Below, piece after piece: positions 61,004 through 64,000 of a stretch of DNA of 64,000 nucleotides (its first letter is position 1; each line of letters opens with the position of its first letter). The position numbers and the translations under genes were made by a program. This DNA comes from Flavobacterium sp. CF108 (GTDB lineage Bacteria > Bacteroidota > Bacteroidia > Flavobacteriales > Flavobacteriaceae), in the NCBI RefSeq assembly GCF_900129795.1, contig NZ_FQWW01000002.1, forward strand, positions 62,001 to 126,000. Reading direction: 5' to 3'. Below the pieces are notes generated by a model, which was not told the origin of the DNA, ran no database searches, and saw only the letters and a program-made list of their open reading frames with translations.

Positions 61004-63052
61004 ATGAAAAATTTATATACATTTTTAATCATTTTATTCCTAACTGGAATTATGCAAGCACAAGATCGTCCACAACCAAAACCAGGAAACCCGCCTGTAG
61101 TTAATATTAAAAAACCTCAAACCTTTGTTTTGGCAAACGGTATGAAAGTTCTGGTTGTCGAAAACCATAAATTACCCAGAGTAAGTTTTAACCTTACGCT
61201 GGACAATGCCCCTTTTACAGAAGGAAACAAAAAAGGTGTTGACGAATTAACCAGCAGTTTAATTGGTAACGGAACTAAAAAAACCTCGAAAGAAGCTTTT
61301 AATGAAGAAATTGATTTTTATGGTGCAAACATCAATTTTACATCGCAAGGTGCTTTTGCAAGCTCATTATCTAAATATTCTGGACGCGTTTTAGAGCTTT
61401 TAGCCGAAGGCGCTTTACAGCCAAATTTCACGCAGACTGAATTTGACAAAGAAAAAGCAAAATTATTAGAAGGGCTTAAAGCCGATGAAAAAAGTGTTCC
61501 GGCAATTGCAAATCGTGTTGTTGACGTTTTAGCTTTTGGAAGAAATCATCCAAACGGAGAATACCTTTCTGAAGAAACTGTAAAAAATGTAACACTTGAA
61601 GATGTTCAAAAAAATTACGCCACTTATTTCGTTCCGGAAAATGCTTATTTAGTTGTTATCGGCGACGTAAAATTCAAAGAAACAAAAGCAGCTGTAGAAA
61701 AACTTTTTGGCGGATGGAAGAAACAAGCTGCTCCAAAAAACACCTATCCAAATCCGGAAAATGCATCTAAACTTCAAATTGATTTTGTAGATGTTCCAAA
61801 TGCGGTTCAATCAGAGATTTCGTTGGTAAATACTATAAATTTAAAAATGAGTGATCCTGATTTTTTCCCTGCTGTTATTGCAAATCAAATTTTGGGAGGT
61901 GATTTCAATAGTTATTTAAACATGAATTTACGCGAGCAGCATGCGTGGACTTATGGTGCAAATTCAAGCATTGGAAGCGGAAAATATGTAACCAAATTCA
62001 AGGCTTCATCTGCGGTTCGTAATGCGGTAACAGACAGCGCTGTTGTTCAGTTTATAAAAGAAATCAAAAGAGTTCGTACTGAAAGAGTAGATCCTGAGGT
62101 TTTAAGAAATGTAAAAGCAGGATATATTGGCCGTTTTGTAATGCAGGTTGAAAAACCGCAGGCTGTGGCACGTTATGCTTTAAACATTGAAACAGAAAAA
62201 CTTCCGGCTGATTTCTACGAAAAATACATTCAGACAATCACAAATGTAACTGCTGATGACATTTATCGTGTGGCAAACAAATATTTTTTACTTGACAACA
62301 TGCGAATTGTTGTTGTTGGAAAAGGTTCTGATGTGATTTCTGGTTTAGAAAAACTTCAAATTCCGATTTATTATTTTGATAAATACGGAAATCCAATTGA
62401 AAAACCAGCTGTTAAAAAAGATGCTCCAGCAGGAATTACAGCAAAAACTGTTTTCGAAAATTACATCAAAGCCATTGGCGGAGAAAAAGCGGTAACTGCC
62501 GTAAAAACACTTTATATGGACGGAACAACAAAAGTTCCTCAAGCTCCGGCTCCGTTAACTTTTACTTCAAAACTGGATTCTAAAGGAAAAATGATGATTT
62601 CTCTTTCTATGGGAACTATGAATTTAATGAAACAGGTTGTAAATGATAAAGGTGCTTATATTGAACAGCAAGGAAAACGTAAAAATCTTGAAGGCGATGA
62701 TCTTAAAGAAATGAAAGCAAATGCGGCTCCTTTTGAAGAATTACAATTAGTAAAAAGAACAGACCTTAAAGTAGACAGCATTGAACCAGTTAACGGAAGT
62801 GATGCGTATGCTATAAAAGACGGCAACACAACTCATTATTATGATGTAAAATCTGGATTGAAAGTTGCAAAATCAAAACTTCGTGAACAAGACGGAAAAT
62901 CGGTTACACAAATCACAAACTTCAACGATTACAGAGAAGTAAAAGGTGTAAAAGTTCCTTTTAATTTAGTCCAAAATGTAGGCTTTGAATTAGATATCAA
63001 AATGACGGATATTAAGATTAATGAAGGAGTTTCGGAGGCAGACTTTCTTTAA
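61004..63052 (+). CDS. M16 peptidase-like non-catalytic subunit with extra C-terminal domain
   Basis: A 682-residue exported protein (signal peptide ending IMQAQ). Residues 35-450 have the M16 fold, but the HxxEH site is missing: the equivalent region reads ELTSSLIGNGT. The substrate-binding R/Y pair region NLREQHAWTYG is kept. Residues 470-682 form an additional beta-rich domain (KAIGGEKAVTAVKTLYMDG, TNFNDYREVKGVKVPFNLVQ) resembling LolA-like or lipoprotein-carrier folds. It partners the preceding catalytic subunit. Confidence 0.9.
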   Translation: MKNLYTFLIILFLTGIMQAQDRPQPKPGNPPVVNIKKPQTFVLANGMKVLVVENHKLPRVSFNLTLDNAPFTEGNKKGVDELTSSLIGNGTKKTSKEAFNEEIDFYGANINFTSQGAFASSLSKYSGRVLELLAEGALQPNFTQTEFDKEKAKLLEGLKADEKSVPAIANRVVDVLAFGRNHPNGEYLSEETVKNVTLEDVQKNYATYFVPENAYLVVIGDVKFKETKAAVEKLFGGWKKQAAPKNTYPNPENASKLQIDFVDVPNAVQSEISLVNTINLKMSDPDFFPAVIANQILGGDFNSYLNMNLREQHAWTYGANSSIGSGKYVTKFKASSAVRNAVTDSAVVQFIKEIKRVRTERVDPEVLRNVKAGYIGRFVMQVEKPQAVARYALNIETEKLPADFYEKYIQTITNVTADDIYRVANKYFLLDNMRIVVVGKGSDVISGLEKLQIPIYYFDKYGNPIEKPAVKKDAPAGITAKTVFENYIKAIGGEKAVTAVKTLYMDGTTKVPQAPAPLTFTSKLDSKGKMMISLSMGTMNLMKQVVNDKGAYIEQQGKRKNLEGDDLKEMKANAAPFEELQLVKRTDLKVDSIEPVNGSDAYAIKDGNTTHYYDVKSGLKVAKSKLREQDGKSVTQITNFNDYREVKGVKVPFNLVQNVGFELDIKMTDIKINEGVSEADFL

Positions 63053-63100
63053 AGGTTCTGAGATTCTGAGATACTAAGGTTCTAAGATTTTTTCTCATAG

Positions 63101-63140
63101 GCTTTGTCAAAGTTTAAAACTTTGACAAAGCTTTTTTTTT
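63101..63140 (+). terminator. Terminator of the M16 operon
   Basis: GCTTTGTCAAAGTTT and AAACTTTGACAAAGC form a 15-bp stem with a long T run; it repeats the sequence at 58339-58377. Confidence 0.88.
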
Positions 63141-63151
63141 ACGCTCTGTTC

Positions 63152-63313
63152 TGTCAGGCTAAGCGAAGTCGACGCTCTTTGCGCCCTTCGACTTCGCTCA
63201 GGGTGACATGCAAATAATTTACCATGCATTGTTTTGTCAGGCTGAGCGAAGTCGAAGCCCCGTTCCAATTGGCACGCCCTTCTCCCAAAGCCTCGGGATC
63301 GCTCTGGGTGACA
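63152..63313. repeat. Array of TCAGGCTGAGCGAAGTCGAAG repeats
   Basis: Three direct or inverted copies (63152-63174, inverted 63185-63208, 63235-63257) and a diverged inverted end at 63290-63313 (GATCGCTCTGGGTGACA). A frame across it gives the well-known artefact peptide HPERSRR. It is a dispersed repeat without a gene. Confidence 0.8.
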
Positions 63314-63335
63314 AACTAAATCTTGATAACTATTT

Positions 63336-64000
63336 TTATTTCTTAGCCGATAAATAAACCCCAATTAAAATAATAAAAGCACCAAAAAACTGAATTGGCG
63401 TAAGCATTTCGTTATCTAATAATCCCCAGAAAAAAGCAACAATTGGAATTAAATAAGTCACAGAAGTTGCAAAAACCGGAGATGAAATCTGAATTAATTT
63501 AAAGAACAAAACATTAGCAATTCCGGTTCCTAAAATACCTAAAATCATTACGAAGAAAATCGAATGATGTGTTGCTTCAAGATTTATTCTTTGAGGAATA
63601 TCGGTTGTACTTAAAATGAGCAGCGCCGGAATAAGTAATATGGCAAAATTTCCTGTTGTGATGCTAAGCGAGTTTAAATCGGATAAATATTTCTTGATTA
63701 AATTGACATTTATTGCATAGCTAAGTGTCGCAATAACAACCAAAATAACATAATAATAATTCTGTCCCGGATGCGATGCTGCTCCGCTTAAAACCAGTAA
63801 TAAACATCCAATTAAACCAACAAAAACTCCTAAAACCTGTCGCTTTTGAAATTGGATTCCGAAAATAAGTATTCCTAAAACTAAGGTATTTAAAGGCGTA
63901 AGCGAATTTAAAATGGCTACAATTGAGCTGTCAACTTCGGTTTCGGCAATAGCAAAAAGAAAAGCCGGAGTAAAAGTTCCGAAAAAAGAAGTTATCGCAA
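63336..64000 (-). CDS. EamA/DMT-family transporter (5' end beyond the window)
   Basis: An inner-membrane carrier of the drug/metabolite transporter superfamily. The frame is open from the right edge (first whole codon ends at 63998) to the stop at 63336, giving at least 220 residues; an apparent start near 63743 is only an internal TTG. About seven hydrophobic helices are visible, with the typical EamA repeat features (LNSLTPLNTLVLGILIFGI, TSVTYLIPIVAFFWGLLDNE). The substrate is unknown. Confidence 0.88.
   Translation of the reverse strand, partial: AITSFFGTFTPAFLFAIAETEVDSSIVAILNSLTPLNTLVLGILIFGIQFQKRQVLGVFVGLIGCLLLVLSGAASHPGQNYYYVILVVIATLSYAINVNLIKKYLSDLNSLSITTGNFAILLIPALLILSTTDIPQRINLEATHHSIFFVMILGILGTGIANVLFFKLIQISSPVFATSVTYLIPIVAFFWGLLDNEMLTPIQFFGAFIILIGVYLSAKK

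Noticed and set aside
63107..63364. An 85-codon minus-strand frame with HPERSRR-like peptides
   Set aside because: It lies entirely in the GAGCGAAGTCGAAG repeat array and a terminator. This peptide is a known translation artefact of such repeats.
63336..63743. EamA protein of 135 residues starting at 63743
   Set aside because: The proposed start is an internal TTG; the frame and its membrane helices continue to the right edge of the window.
1..64000. tRNA genes, rRNA genes, CRISPR arrays or a phage/IS transposase
   Set aside because: No CCA-ended clover-leaf, no evenly spaced repeats with unique spacers, and no transposase or integrase motifs were found when reading the spacers and frames. 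A dedicated covariance search would be the decisive test for small RNA genes.

Overview
The window comes from a low-GC member of the Flavobacteriia, most likely Flavobacterium. The evidence is Bacteroidetes-type -7 promoter boxes (TAnnTTTG) before many genes, the gliding and type IX secretion genes gldJ, porU and porV, a SusC/SusD pair, a PcrB-family enzyme, and proteins typical of that genus. No rRNA, tRNA, CRISPR array, transposase or prophage gene was recognised. Most of the window is chromosomal core, with one clear accessory block, a polysaccharide utilisation locus (PUL) at about 17.0-37.9 kb.

Region 1 (1-6.5 kb): the 3' end of a plus-strand gene, then a minus-strand group of pcrB-like, pnuC-like, a NadR-type kinase fused to DUF4301, and arfB. 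These are followed by a TonB-dependent receptor under a clear TPP (THI-box) riboswitch. The combination points to thiamin uptake and salvage. Region 2 (6.6-8.7 kb): a cysteine-free Crp/Fnr regulator sits upstream of a two-gene unit (three-helix membrane protein plus group III truncated haemoglobin). That unit has an FNR-like palindrome at activator distance from its promoter. A phosphopantetheinyl transferase is convergent with it. Region 3 (9-12.2 kb): ahcY, a six-cysteine small protein, a WG-repeat protein and an SMR efflux protein.

Region 4 (12.4-15.6 kb): an alkylation-damage cluster with an AraC-O6-methylguanine methyltransferase fusion, a 2OG-Fe(II) oxygenase, a stand-alone Ada-type zinc domain that lacks the methyl-acceptor cysteine, and alkB. 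MITE-like inverted repeats interleave these genes. A MmcQ/YjbR protein and an NrtR-type Nudix regulator follow. Region 5 (16.7-37.9 kb): the PUL. It encodes SusC, SusD and a surface glycan-binding lipoprotein, then four GH30 enzymes in two paralogous pairs, GH5, GH16, an endonuclease/exonuclease/phosphatase-fold secreted protein, and GH3. A divergent membrane-spanning propeller/Y_Y_Y/LuxR-type regulator lies upstream. Two identical 18-bp direct repeats 33 bp apart precede the susC promoter. The enzyme set suits a beta-1,3/beta-1,6-glucan such as laminarin or fungal wall glucan.

Region 6 (37.9-49.7 kb): murF, gldJ, porU, porV, cdd, pdhA and pdhC. Region 7 (49.8-64 kb): an M1 aminopeptidase, a nested-palindrome repeat, an AhpD-like protein, an AraC regulator, a glycosyltransferase, miaE, an AsmA-like protein, rpmA/rplU, an active/inactive pair of M16 peptidases, and an EamA transporter running off the window end. 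Intergenic spacers carry several families of dispersed palindromic repeats, many placed as bidirectional terminators.
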